A stretch of DNA of 64,000 bases. Source: Tetragonia tetragonoides (taxonomy: Eukaryota; Streptophyta; Magnoliopsida; Caryophyllales; Aizoaceae). The translations under genes were made by a program, and so were the position numbers. The notes under the pieces were generated by a model. It searched no databases. It was not told the origin of the DNA and worked only from the letters and a program-made list of their open reading frames with translations. The stretch covers positions 1,183,001 through 1,247,000 of the forward strand of contig CM076147.1 of assembly GCA_038025085.1 (NCBI GenBank). Reading direction: 5' to 3'. This document shows, in pieces, positions 35,858-46,042 of the stretch; the stretch's first letter is position 1; every line of letters starts with the position of its first letter.

Positions 35858-36290
35858 ATTGAAAATGATTTTTGCCTAACCAAACAGAGCCGTATCAACT
35901 TTCAACCAAGAAAGAAATGGGTTTTTGCATCGCACAAAAAACTCAGCATGAGGTAGTGGGCCGCTACATTACCTCTTCCTTCGGGCCATGCTTCTAATCA
36001 CTTAGAAAACCCATCGACCAAAACCAAAACAAAATTCGGTTTTTTCGTTGTGAAACGAATGTGAGTTATGTGAGAAAACAAAACAAGAGTGAGTTCCACT
36101 AAAACGGGGAGAGAGTGTGTGTTTATGTGAAACACTGAGATATAACATAACGTGTAACCTATGGTAATGTAACATACTGTAACATAACCCACAATAGAAG
36201 ATTTCTAGGCATCAACCCAACAACACACATAGAAGAAATAGAGAGAGTTTATACTTTCTAGGGTTGTTGCCTGCGCCCTACGAAATTGGA
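35858..36290 (+). repeat. Duplicated promoter/5' UTR of the RRM gene
   Basis: This block matches the upstream region of the RNA-binding protein gene (about 43590-44386). Shared segments include a MITE end (CCTAACCAAACAGAGCC), GGCCGCTACTTTACCTCT-like sequence, CTTCTAATCACTTAGAAA, TTGTGAAACGA, GAGTTCCACTAAAAC, TTTATGTGAAACACTGAGAT and CTAGGGTTGTTG..CCTGCGCCCTACGAAATTGGA. Similarity stops exactly there, about 40 bp before where the start codon would be, and LINE sequence follows. It lacks the 313-bp MITE present in the gene's own copy. Confidence 0.85.
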
Positions 36291-36856
36291 GTTTCTCACT
36301 GGAAACCATTGATAATATATGCAGAAGAGGTCTGCCCCTTGTAAACATATGTGTCCTTTGTGCTAAAGATGCTAGTGCTCATCTATTTTTTCAGTGTGAG
36401 ATTAGTAGCAAGGTGTGAAACAACATTCTCAACTGGATGAGGATACGCAACAGTGCCTAGAGCCTAAACCATGAGCTTAGATGGTACCGAAAACATAATA
36501 GAGGTAAATAATGGGAGAAAAGAAATGTGCTCTTTTGGCTACTTTGTATGAACTGTGGCATGAAAGAAATTGCAGAATCTTTAGAGAAAAGAAAAGATCT
36601 AGTGATCAGATTGTCAGAGACATAAAATCTGTTGTTTGTAATCATATTATTGATTGTAAAGCAGAGTTAGATTAAACTATAATTACTGAGAAGCTGATAG
36701 ATTGATAGTTAGATAGATTCTTGTTTTATTATAGTGATGTGTACCCTTGAGGGTTGAGGGATACCCCAACTTGTATCCTTATTGGTGTTTTTCTTGAGGG
36801 TGTCTCTCCGGCATCCATTTGGTGAATGGAATATATACTTATCATTTTCCAAAAAA
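36291..36856 (+). mobile_element. LINE 3' fragment (zf-RVT end)
   Basis: A 5'-truncated LINE end. The translation near 36330-36440 reads CVLCAKDASAHLFFQC, the zinc-binding zf-RVT motif, followed by broken helical sequence (ALWHERNCRIF-like, near 36550). It ends at poly(A) about 36848-36856. It abuts the duplicated RRM promoter at its left end. Confidence 0.7.
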
Positions 36857-37015
36857 AAACCAAAATAGCATTACTCAAGTTGTTTTAATTAGTTTCAGTC
36901 ACTTAAATTCAACCTCAAAAAGGGTGGTTTCTACATGGTTCATCCTATGCACCAAGTTCATGATAGCCTTTATGGTTATACAAAAATTTCAATTGAGAGT
37001 TACATACTTTAAATT

Positions 37016-37680
37016 TTATTTTATTTTATTTTTTTTGAAGGAAAGAGAATTCATTCATTAATAAAAATTCATCGAGCATCTCCAACGATAAATATCTCTA
37101 GACAAATAATATAAATCTAACATAATCAAGTATAAATCTAATATAACAATATAAGTATGACTCCCACTATCATTGCTTGAAATCGGTGTCTTGATCAGCT
37201 CCGTCAATAAATGACCACCAATCCAAACACCTTTGCTAGAAATCGGCGTCTTGATCAGCTTCGTCAATAATTGACAAGGCCCTGATATAGCAAAAAAAAT
37301 ATGATATACAGTAAACGGGAGGCCACCGTCTTTTCCCTACGATCAGAGGTAAGCACGAGACGTGCTGCGGCTATTTGGAAGAACAAATCCCCTTGCCATA
37401 GTAAATTGAACTTGTCTTCTTGAATCATCAACTGAACCTAAAAACATAAATTTGACGATCCCTCCGACGAATGCGGAGAACTCCTCTCATCAAAAGAGAG
37501 TTTATTACTAACCATAAAGAAAACCATACTTAAAAACTAGATCGAAGCAAGAAAACAACAACGGAGGGGCTAACCACCGGCAATAATGCCGGTGATAGCC
37601 CCAAAATGAGGAAAGAGAAAAGAGATTAGGGTTTCTTGAGAGAGAAAAGAGAGAGAGAACGACAAAGAAGTCTAATTGGT
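37016..37680 (-). mobile_element. Non-autonomous retroposon with 17-bp target duplication
   Basis: It is flanked by perfect direct repeats GTTACATACTTTAAATT (36999-37015 and 37681-37697). A T-rich run at the left is its A-rich tail, so it is on the minus strand. Its 5' end carries AAACCCTAATCTCTTTTC-type leader sequence and an inverted repeat TATCACCGGCATTATTGCCG near 37580-37600. There is no long ORF. It contains a duplicated GAAATCGGTGTCTTGATCAG motif. The 3' part resembles the element at 6053-6458. Confidence 0.75.
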
Positions 37681-37794
37681 GTTACATACTTTAAATTAAG
37701 CACTCAAATATAATCTTGAACTCTCACTAATAAATAAATAAAATGACTTTAATAGTATTACAAGTCAATATAATTCTAGCAGACATTTGTTGGG

Positions 37795-37860
37795 ATGTGT
37801 TGGCAAGTGTCGAAGTCGAAAAATTATCTGGCGCGACATGGATACAACAAGTCATCAGCA
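37795..37860 (+). repeat. Duplicated target segment, left copy
   Basis: It carries GTGTCGAAGTCGAAAAA and ACATGGATACAACAAGTCAT. The same motifs recur at about 39910-39975 (GATGTCGAAAAAGTTGG and ACATGGATACAATAAGTCAT). Before the LINE inserted, the site therefore held two diverged direct repeats of about 65-70 bp. In one frame both encode HGYNKSSA. No protein family is recognised. Confidence 0.5.
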
Positions 37861-39886
37861 ACAGGGAAATTGTTGAAAAGTATTAATTCAACTGCCATAG
37901 CTTTGATTCCCAAAGTTGAGAATGCTTGCACAACAGCGGAATACAGTCCAATAGCCTATTGTAATGTGATATACAAGGGCATTTCAAAGCTTCTTTGCAC
38001 CAGGTTGAAGGATATTTTGCCACAGATTGTGAATGATAACCAAAGGGGCTTTCATATCTGGCAGATCAATAGCTCATAATGTATTGATCAGTCAGGACAT
38101 TATCAGATTATATGGCAGGAAAGATACCTCTAGAAGATGTTTGATGAAGATTAATTTGAGAAAAGCTTATGACACAGTGAGTTGGAGGTTCATGATGGAA
38201 ATCCTTGTAGAGTTTGGGTTCCCTAGCAAATTATGTAAGTGGATCCAGGCTTGTATGATGACAACTAGTTTTTCAGTGGTTATCAATGGAGAGTTGTGTG
38301 GTTATTTCAAGGGGGGAGAGGATTGAGACAAGGGGATCCAGTTTCACCCTTGCTATTTGTCCTGACTATGGAGTATCTCACCCGGAAATTTCAGAAAGAA
38401 GCTGAAGCATCCACATTCCAGTATCACCCTCAATGTAAAGCTTCGAAACTAGCTAGTTTGTGCTTTGCAGATGACCTGCTCCTATTCTGTAGAGGGACTT
38501 TGATTCAGTTAATATTTTGCATAAATGCATGGAGCATTTTGCTGAGACCTCAGGGCTGTGTGTAAACTCCATGAAATCTTGCATATATACAATTGGTATT
38601 GAAGAAGAGTTGGAGGAGAGGATCCTGAATCTTACTGGATTTGTGAAGGAAAAGTTCCCCATGAAATACTTGGGACTTCCACTTTCTCCTACTAAATGGA
38701 AGAAGACTGACTGCCAGATCCTTTTAGACAAGATTGATGCAAGAATCAGATGCTGGACTAGCAGACACCTGTCATATGCAGGGAGATGCCAATTAGTTAA
38801 TTCAATATTGTTTACCCTGCTAGTTTATTGGGCCTCCATGTTCATTTTACCTCAACATATTGTGCACAGAGTGGAGCAAATTTGCAGGAAGTTCCTTTGG
38901 GGGCAAGATGAAAGGAAGACACCACTGGTTGCCTGGGAGCAGGTCTGTAAAACTAAGGGTGCAGGAGGCTTGAACATAAAAAGTTGCAAAGACTGGAACA
39001 CAATTGCAATTGGCAAGCATATTTGGGTAGTGGCTTCTAAACAAGACATTTTGTGGGTGAGGTGAGTTCATTCCATTTATGTGAAACAGACTTAGTTTTA
39101 GGATTAAAGTGCCAAGGGGGGCAACAGTTGGTATTGGCAGAAGATGAACAAGCTCAAGTGGAAGTTTAGTGCTGGCTACTCACAAGACTCAAGTTAGGGG
39201 CAGCATAAATCTGGGGTTTATACAATTAACAGTGGTTACAGATGGCTGAGAAGCAGTGAAATGAAGATGCCTGCAGCTAAGGAGATTCAGTGTAGATCAT
39301 CTGCACCAAGACATGCTTTTATCCTATGGTTTGCAACCCTGAACAGATTGCTCACCAAGGACAAACTTGTGAGATTTCAGATGCAGGGTATTGATCATGT
39401 CTGTTGCTTGTGCAATAATGCAGATGAGAGTAATGTGCATCTCTTCTCCCAATGTCCTTTCACGCAGGAGATACTAAAACCTTGTGTTTGAATGGCTGGA
39501 CATCAGAAACTACAAGATAGATCTGCATAGACTACTCAGGTGGGTGGGCACAGCAGCTTGGCCAAGGGTGAAGAAGCATACTATTTGCGCAGCAGTGGCA
39601 GCAGCTGTTTATTCAGTCTGGATGGAGAGAAACAGAAGACTGCATCAACAATCCTACACATCAACAACAAAGATTTTTGAGATAATAAAATTCACTGTTT
39701 GTAATAGAGTACAATATGTTTTTGCTAGGAAACGCAATGTAATAGTGCGTAGTTTTATTGCAAAACTGTTTTAGTGGAGCTTTTACTTAGTTTCTCTAGC
39801 TGAGAGACTAAGAAAAGCTATGTCAGGTTGTATTGGTTGCTTGGTTTGGTAATAATAAATATCTTAATTTGTTACCAAAAAAAAAA
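37861..39886 (+). mobile_element. L1-like LINE, 5'-truncated in RT
   Basis: It starts inside the reverse transcriptase and runs through zf-RVT to poly(A) (39878-39888). AAGTCATCAGC occurs on both sides (37849-37859 and 39887-39897) as a likely 11-bp target duplication. It is closely related in domain order to the 12-16 kb LINE and lacks RNase H. Confidence 0.85.
37870..39771 (+). pseudogene. LINE reverse transcriptase and zf-RVT fragments
   Basis: The reverse transcriptase segments are [16 protein letters not shown], a damaged RPIACCN ([15 protein letters not shown]), INLRKAYDTVSWRFM, GLRQGDPVSPLLFVL and the catalytic FADDLLLF near 38465. These are followed by MKYLGLPLSPTKW and RRxLWGxxxR-type helices. 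zf-RVT (about 39280-39475) has APRHAFILWFATLNRLLTKD and CCLCNNADESNVHLFSQC, then YSVWMERNRRLHQQ near 39615. The reading frame changes at least five times. The catalytic aspartates are retained. The broken frames make it a pseudogene. Confidence 0.85.
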
Positions 39887-40049
39887 AGTCATCAGCCAGT
39901 GACGATGCTAAAGATGTCGAAAAAGTTGGTAGAAGTTACCTTCCTACATGGATACAATAAGTCATCAGCAGTGACAAAGTTGAAGTTGCAATCAACCAAC
40001 ACTACGTATGATCAGTATTTTGGGGCCATACTAGTTAGGGTATGACATG

Positions 40050-41145
40050 AATGTAGTAAGTTTTGGGGGCTACTAGAGAGATGGGCAATTTACTGTTAGA
40101 ACTGCATATCTCTTGGGGAAGGGTGTTAATTTTGAAGAATTTGAGGTCTGGTGGCCTGCTATATGGGATGCAGAGGTTATTCCAAAGGTGAAAATGTTCT
40201 TATGGAAGGCGTGCTCCAACATACTCCCCACGAGAGCTTTGCTCAAGTATAGGTATCTGATTGAGAATGAAATGTGTCCCCTCTGTGACCGGGAGCCTGA
40301 AACAACACTTCACGCCATTTGTTACTGTGAGGCGGTGAGAGATGCGTGCGTGGGCAGCTAGCCCATGCAACGCTGCAGTGAGAATGAAGGATGGAGGTTC
40401 TTTCCGCGAACTGGTGGCAAGGTGGAAAGAGGACCTCTCAAGTGATCATTTCCAGCTAGCTTGTACATTAGCGTGGGGTAACTAGTTTGCAAGGAATCAG
40501 CGAGTTTTTGAAGGTAAGGTAACTCCAAATGACGTGATTTTGTCATGAGCTACAGGTCTAGTGTCGGAGCTTTTAAACACGGGAACCAGAAAACATGTGC
40601 CTCCACCTGCAGCTTCGTTGGTAGGAGGAAACATATGGCTTCCGCCGGAAGGTTGTTCGCTCAAGATCAATGTGGATGCCTACATGTTGGATAATGGCTG
40701 GGTAGTTGTCGCAGCTGTTGGTAGAAACTCTGTAGGTGATATGCGGTTTGCAGAGGTGAGACGGACAAGGGCTTGCTGGACGCCACTCATGGCAGAAGCG
40801 CAAGCTTGTGATTTTGGATTGCGAGTTGCAAAACAACTGGGGCTGTCGAAAGCCACTATGGAGACAGATAATTTGGTCCTCGCCACCCGCCTTTCGAAAG
40901 GTGTGACGAGTCTTGATGATTTAGATGTAGTGCTAGATGATATTTCATTTCTTGTTCCTTGTTTTGATGTTATTAGTTGGAAGCATATTAGGAGAGATGG
41001 GAATGATGTTGCTCATCATCTTGCTAGGGTTAATATTTTTAGAGTAGAGTAAGTGTGGGATGGATGTATACCCAGAGAAATATCTTCGTATGTCCTCATG
41101 GATAAATTATCAATATAAATGCTCTTTTTCCCTCAAAAAAGAAAA
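40050..41145 (+). mobile_element. LINE 3' part with zf-RVT and RNase H
   Basis: A 5'-truncated LINE of the RNase H-bearing lineage. zf-RVT at 40095-40360 has FTVRTAYLLGKG, WPAIWDAEVIPKVKMFLWKA and CPLCDREPETTLHAICYC. RNase H at 40630-41052 (163-residue open frame from 40561) has KINVDAYM, MAEAQACDFGL, METDNLV and RDGNDVAHHLAR, giving all four acidic residues. A frame change lies between the two domains near 40360-40560. The element ends near an A-rich CTCAAAAAAGAAAAAAG at about 41133. Confidence 0.8.
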
Positions 41146-41198
41146 AAGTTTTATGTTATATGAAGAGGATCAACGTGTTCCTCGATAACAAATATTAC

Positions 41199-41231
41199 TA
41201 GGTGGATGCACGTGCATTGCACGGACTGTGA
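41199..41231 (-). mobile_element. Possible Helitron 3' end
   Basis: On the minus strand this reads CCGTGCAATGCACG (short hairpin), about a dozen bases, then CTAGT followed by A. This resembles the terminus at 35509-35538. The rest of the element would extend to the right (AT-rich 41232-42500). No 5' end was identified. Confidence 0.35.
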
Positions 41232-41945
41232 TTATATAATAAAATTAAAATAGCGATTATTAATCTCATCGAAAAATCAAAGTGTAATTGTCACTTTTGA
41301 AAAAATATAAGTAATAAATGGATAAATATTAATATAATCCATTTAATATCATGAATGTCATATACTGTAATAAGATTACTAATTCTTTATAGGGGGCATC
41401 TTATATAATTTAAACTCTTATCACCAATTTCAATTAATTTTTTAATTAACTCCCCCCCAGATGTTACATGATCAAAAAGGTAATAGTTATTGTCTTTCTA
41501 TACTTGATGTTGGTACGCTAATGCTCTTATGTTGATATAAGTGTACAACTAATCTTCCAAAGGTATGATCTTTCTATTACACTAAAATCAGGTTAAATGT
41601 ATAATGTATACATAACTACTTTTCAAAAAATAAAGAAGTTTAGGACATAAATCGTCTTAGAAGAGCAAAATAAATTTTAATGCTTGCTTGACTCTTTTTT
41701 ACAAACTTGTATACATTAATAATTATAGAGTTGAAAGGAACATAAATTGGAGCCATAAAAGAACATGGGGGATCAGTCTATTACGTAGAGTTATAAAAGT
41801 ATACGTGATAATGGTCAAGTTTACTATTAAAGATTGGACCCAAAATCATTTTAGATCTATCGTTTATTTCTTTATTCTACCCATACTCTTTCTATTATAT
41901 TATACCTTGATATTGCTTTTTAAATTTGTATAACTAATACACGTG

Positions 41946-41948
<3 letters not shown>

Positions 41949-42026
<78 letters not shown>
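41949..42026. repeat. (TC)n microsatellite
   Basis: A perfect dinucleotide run of 39 units. Confidence 0.98.
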
Positions 42027-42030
<4 letters not shown>

Positions 42031-42799
42031 GCAACTCTATAGTTGTGTCAAGCTTTTCGTTGGTCGCATTCTATGTTGTAAAAATTATGCATCTTTTATA
42101 TACTCATACTTTATTTTTTTTAATCAATAAAACATACTACAATTGAGTCTTATTTTAAAGGATATTTCGTACTCTTTTCAATGGTGCAAGGAATTTAATT
42201 TTTTAAGCGGTGGAAGTAAAATTATATGCTAGTTAAAATCTAATAGTGTACTCTTTAACGATTTAGGAAAGTACAACTTTAGCATATATTTTATAGCAAA
42301 ACCTCTAATAGTCTATTCTTTAACGATTTATAAAAGTACAACTTTAATATATATTCTATGCCAAAACCTTTATTTCTAGTTTATATTTATTTTGAAATTA
42401 TATTACAATTGTTCGCTTAGGTGGATGCCTCCAATGCTGTTAGAAAATACCTCTAATATATAGATATATTATGATTTTGACCAATATTATTATTACGAAG
42501 TGAGTAAAACCCTAAATAACTAAAAACAATGCATGTTTTACCTCAAATAAAAAACAAGTTAATTGATACGAAAAATAACTATTTGGGGTCGACTCGAGTT
42601 TGGTTTGACATATGATTGCTGATCCAACTCAACTTAATAAGGCCCTACCTCTATGTATTTTCTTTTAATAAAGGAAAACTATAATATAAAAACCCACAAT
42701 TCTTGCATAAGACCGTCCCTCCATGGGACAAGAGTGACTTAGAGACCAACAATCACCATTGTTTGTTTAAAACTTCACTATATTGTATGGTACTTTATA
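42027..42799. other. Intergenic, no gene seen
   Basis: AT-rich. A segment repeated at about 42232-42290 and 42305-42365 (TCTAATAGTSTAYTCTTTAACGATTTA..AAAGTACAACTTTA) forms a short direct repeat. No gene. Confidence 0.5.
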
Positions 42800-43053
42800 C
42801 TCATTTCGTTCCGAAATCTACTACCCACTTTTCTTTACATTCGTTCCAAAATCTCTTACTCACTTCCCTTTTTATTAATTTTTTGGGTGTTAAAAGACCC
42901 ATATGCCATTACCTTTTATTTTCATCATTACTTTCCAACTCCCTCTCTCTCCCATGTTAAAGTAAAGTCAAATAAGAGCATTTGTTCCAAAATTAAGTTC
43001 CATTAAACTACATGCCAATGAGAAGTAAGTAATAGATTTTGAAACGGAGAAAG
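42800..43053. mobile_element. Stowaway-like MITE
   Basis: The ends CTCATTTCGTTCCGAAATCT and inverted AGATTTTGAAACGGAGAAAG fit the Stowaway consensus (CTCCCTCCGTTTCAAAAT type). TA flanks both sides. It is 254 bp with no ORF. Tc1/mariner group by TIR and TA target. Confidence 0.7.
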
Positions 43054-43095
43054 TACAAATTTTTGGGAGGAACAAATTATATATATTTTTATTAA

Positions 43096-43623
43096 GGCTC
43101 TGTTTGGTTGGGGTGAAAACAGTTTTCCTGGAAAACAGTTTCTCCATTTTCCGTTGTTTGGTTTACTCTACGAAGGAAAATGGTCTTCAGGGGAAAAACA
43201 TTTTCACCTATATAGGTGTAAATGTTTTCCCTCCAAAAAGAAGGGAAAACGGTTTTCCGTTGGTGGGACACTGTATCCCCGGATCATCGACTTTGGTTGT
43301 CGAGACTTCGGGCCATAAAACCAAACCCGCACCCGACTTGGTTGGGTCTCGGGCCGAACTTTCGGGCCACTTTCTCAATATTGTTTTTTTTTCAAATCGT
43401 ATAATTTTTAACTCCGATATGCGTTTGAGGTGTTTTTTCATCAACCTAAATTTTCGAGATCTACGCAACTATGTCGGCAGATTTTATTTTATAGAGAAAA
43501 AAGTTTTTTTAGGAAAATTTATTTTCCATTGTATCCAAACAATGGAAAATGTGAACGAAAATACATTTTACACTGAAAATATTTTTCAGTTGAAAACGAT
43601 TTTCCGCCCAACCAAACAAAGCC
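43096..43623. mobile_element. MITE with GGCTCTGTTTGGTTGGG ends
   Basis: The ends GGCTCTGTTTGGTTGGG and inverted CCCAACCAAACAAAGCC are near perfect. TAA flanks both sides (43093-43095 and 43624-43626). The subterminal part is rich in GAAAACNNTTTTCC. It carries a 193-residue frame with no recognised domain, so it is treated as non-coding. Confidence 0.75.
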
Positions 43624-43695
43624 TAAATGAAAATGGAAGTATCAATTTTCAACCAAAAAATAAATGGGCTTTTGCGTCCCAATAAAACAGCTCGT

Positions 43696-44008
43696 CTTGT
43701 GTGGACTTAGTCCACCATGGACCAAGTAATTTTGAGAGGTGGCTCCAGATGAAGTAGGGGGTGGCTCCAGGTAAAGTAGGGGGTGGCTCTAGGTGAAGTA
43801 ATTTTGAGGGGTGACTCCAGGTGAAGTAAGGGGTGGCTCAAAGTAAAGTAGGGGGTGACTCCAGGTGAAGTAGGGGTGGTGCCAAGTATAAATTTGAGGG
43901 GTGACTCTGGGTGAAGTAGAAATGGCTCCACTTTTAGAAGGGGGTGACTCCAAGTAAAGTAGGAAATAATTCCAAGTTTGATCCACTATGGACTAAATCC
44001 ACACAAGT
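43696..44008. mobile_element. MITE with GTGTGGACTTAGTCCAC ends, copy 1
   Basis: The ends are CTTGTGTGGACTTAGTCCAC and inverted GGACTAAATCCACACAAG. The interior is a tandem array of about 24-40 bp units built on GGGGTGGCTCCAGGTGAAGTA. It interrupts the RRM gene promoter, since the duplicate promoter at 35.9 kb lacks it. A second copy lies at 47116-47363. Confidence 0.75.
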
Positions 44009-44426
44009 TTTTATACCAATAAAACCCATTCTCATATTCTCACGAATCCTTGTATGGTACAACACAGCACCCAAGCCCGAAAAACTAAGCATCTGCTAGC
44101 GGCCCGCTACTTTACCTCTCATTCCTTGGGCCAGGGCTTCTAATCACTTAGAAACTCGACAAAACCAAAACGAAAATAGAATTCGTTTTTTTTCCGTTGT
44201 GAAACGACTGTGAGTTATGTGACTGAGTGAGAAAACGAAACAAGAGTGAGAGTTCCACTAAAACAGGGAGAGAGAGAGTGTGTGTTTATGTGAAACACTG
44301 AGATATACACACATAGAAGAAAGAGAAAGAGAAAGAGAGTGTGTTTCTAGGGTTGTTGGTTGTTGCCTGCGCCCTACGAAATTGGATCTGAAAAAAACAA
44401 AACAAAAAAGCTAAAAATCTCCAACA
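44009..44426 (+). promoter_or_regulatory. Promoter-proximal region and 5' UTR of the RRM gene
   Basis: It is non-coding up to the ATG at 44427. It holds GA-rich (GAGAGAGAGTG) and AAAGAGAAAG stretches typical of plant 5' UTRs, and TCTAGGGTT (44346-44354), the complement of a telo-box AACCCTA. No clear TATA box was found. Most of this region is duplicated at 35858-36290. Confidence 0.5.
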
Positions 44427-45188
44427 ATGGCGGATTCCGACGTCGCTAAATTGTTCGTCGGTGGAATTTCGAAGGATACAAGCGAGGTAACTCTCAGAGA
44501 TCATTTCGCGAAATACGGTGTCGTTTTGTCTTCGATCATTGCTAAAGATCGCTTGAGTGGTGGCCCTCGTGGATTTGGTTTCATTACTTATTCAGAACCT
44601 TCTTCTGTTGATAAAGCTCTCCTTGATCACCATGTTATTGCTGGTAGAACGGTCAGTTTTTTTCTCGCTTTAAACCCTAGAAATTTAATCTCTTCTAAAG
44701 ATCAAAATTTTCAAATGTGAGTGCTTTTTTTTTCTTTTTTTTTTTCTCTCTCTTCTCTTGCATGAAACCCTAACTGTCCCCTCTATATATCTCTAAGTAA
44801 TTTAGTTAAAATGTTTTGATGTGAGTTATTTGGGTTTCTGGGTTTATGGTAATGTGAACTGTGGACTTTTTATTTTTTTATCTGTTATTTGGATTTCTGG
44901 GTATATTGTAGAAATGAGAAGAACTGTATATTTTTCCCAATGTGAACTTTGGATTTCTCTATTTTTTTTTATTTTTTTATTTTTTTATTTTTTTATTTTT
45001 GTATGTTGTTTGAGAAAGTTAGCATTTTTGATTTATGGGTGGCTTGATTTGGTGTGGTTTTGGATTGGATATATTTCAATAGGTAGAAGTGAAAAAGGCT
45101 ATACCAAGAAACCAACCCCCAACAAATAGCCAATATCAGCAGCAACAATATCATCATCAACAAGCACAACAGCAACAGCAACAGCAGC

Positions 45189-45222
<34 letters not shown>

Positions 45223-46042
45223 GTTCTGTCAGATCTACCAACAAGGGAGTAGAGGGTTAGGTAGGAATAGCAATGATAATTATGGATCTAGCAATGGTGA
45301 GCAGCAAAGTTTAAAGAAGATTTTTGTAGGAGGATTGTCAGCTAATTTAACCGAGGAAGAGTTTAAGGGTTATTTTCAGAAGTTTGGTAGGATTACTGAT
45401 GTAGTTGTGATGCATGACAATACTACTAACAGGCCTAGGGGGTTCGGGTTTATTACTTTTGATTCGGAAGAAGTCGTAGATAACATTATGCAGAAGAGCC
45501 ACCATGAGTTGGCTGGCAAGCGTGTCGAGGTTAAGAGGGCTATTCCTAGAGAGGCAACTAGGTTTTCTAACAATGGGAATAATTCTAGAGCTGGCGGGGG
45601 AAGATTCTCACATGTTGCTGGTTCTGTAGAGGAGAATAATTGGGTTACAAGTTCTGCATTTTTTCCTGGTCAAATTCCTGTTTATAGTACTTATCCTGGG
45701 TATTACTATGGTGGTGTTTATGGTGGGGGATATCCTGTTGGTGGTGGCTACAGCGTTGTTGGTTATGGGATGCCAGTAGCTGCGCCTCGCAACCCTTGGA
45801 ATGGCTTTGGAATGATGGGGGTTCGACCTTTGGCTTACGGGACGGGCTACTATCCCACTGGTGTGAATGGCGGGATGGCGATGATGGGAATGGTTCATCC
45901 ATATAACGGCATTGTGGAACATATACCAAACAGTAAACCAGAAGATGTCACAACTGGAGGGAGGTCAGATTTTAAGAAGAGTTCAAGAATTCCTGATGCA
46001 CAAGTGCAATCAAAGGGCCCTCCAGTCACTCAGTCCAGCTGA
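44427..46042 (+). CDS. Musashi/hnRNP-type RNA-binding protein, two RRMs
   Basis: Two exons, 44427-44651 and 45083-46042, give 394 residues. The intron starts GTCAGT and ends AATAG, and joining restores RRM1 as GRT-VEVKKAIPR. RRM1 (about residues 8-85) has KLFVGG (RNP2) and RGFGFITY (RNP1). RRM2 (about 153-230) has KIFVGG and RGFGFITF, ending KRVEVKRAIPRE. Between them lies a Gln/His-rich linker with a run of 19 glutamines (45167-45223). The C terminus (about 250-330) is Gly/Tyr-rich, as in plant hnRNP A/B- and Musashi-like proteins such as Arabidopsis RBP1. The family binds RNA in nucleus and cytoplasm and acts in mRNA processing, export or translation. The first ATG in frame sits in AACAATGGCG, the favoured plant start context. 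The gene looks intact. The exact ortholog is not claimed. Confidence 0.92.
45167..45223 (+). repeat. CAG/CAA repeat encoding 19 glutamines
   Basis: A coding microsatellite of mixed CAA and CAG codons in the linker between the two RRMs. Such tracts vary in length between alleles. The antisense poly-Leu frame is a shadow. Confidence 0.95.

Noticed and set aside
43104..43685. 193-residue open frame
   Set aside because: It spans a MITE and its flank. No domain and no start context, so it is most likely chance.
44993..45922. Minus-strand frames opposite the RRM gene, one with a poly-Leu run
   Set aside because: They are the complement of the CAG/CAA repeat and RRM2 coding sequence. No independent support.
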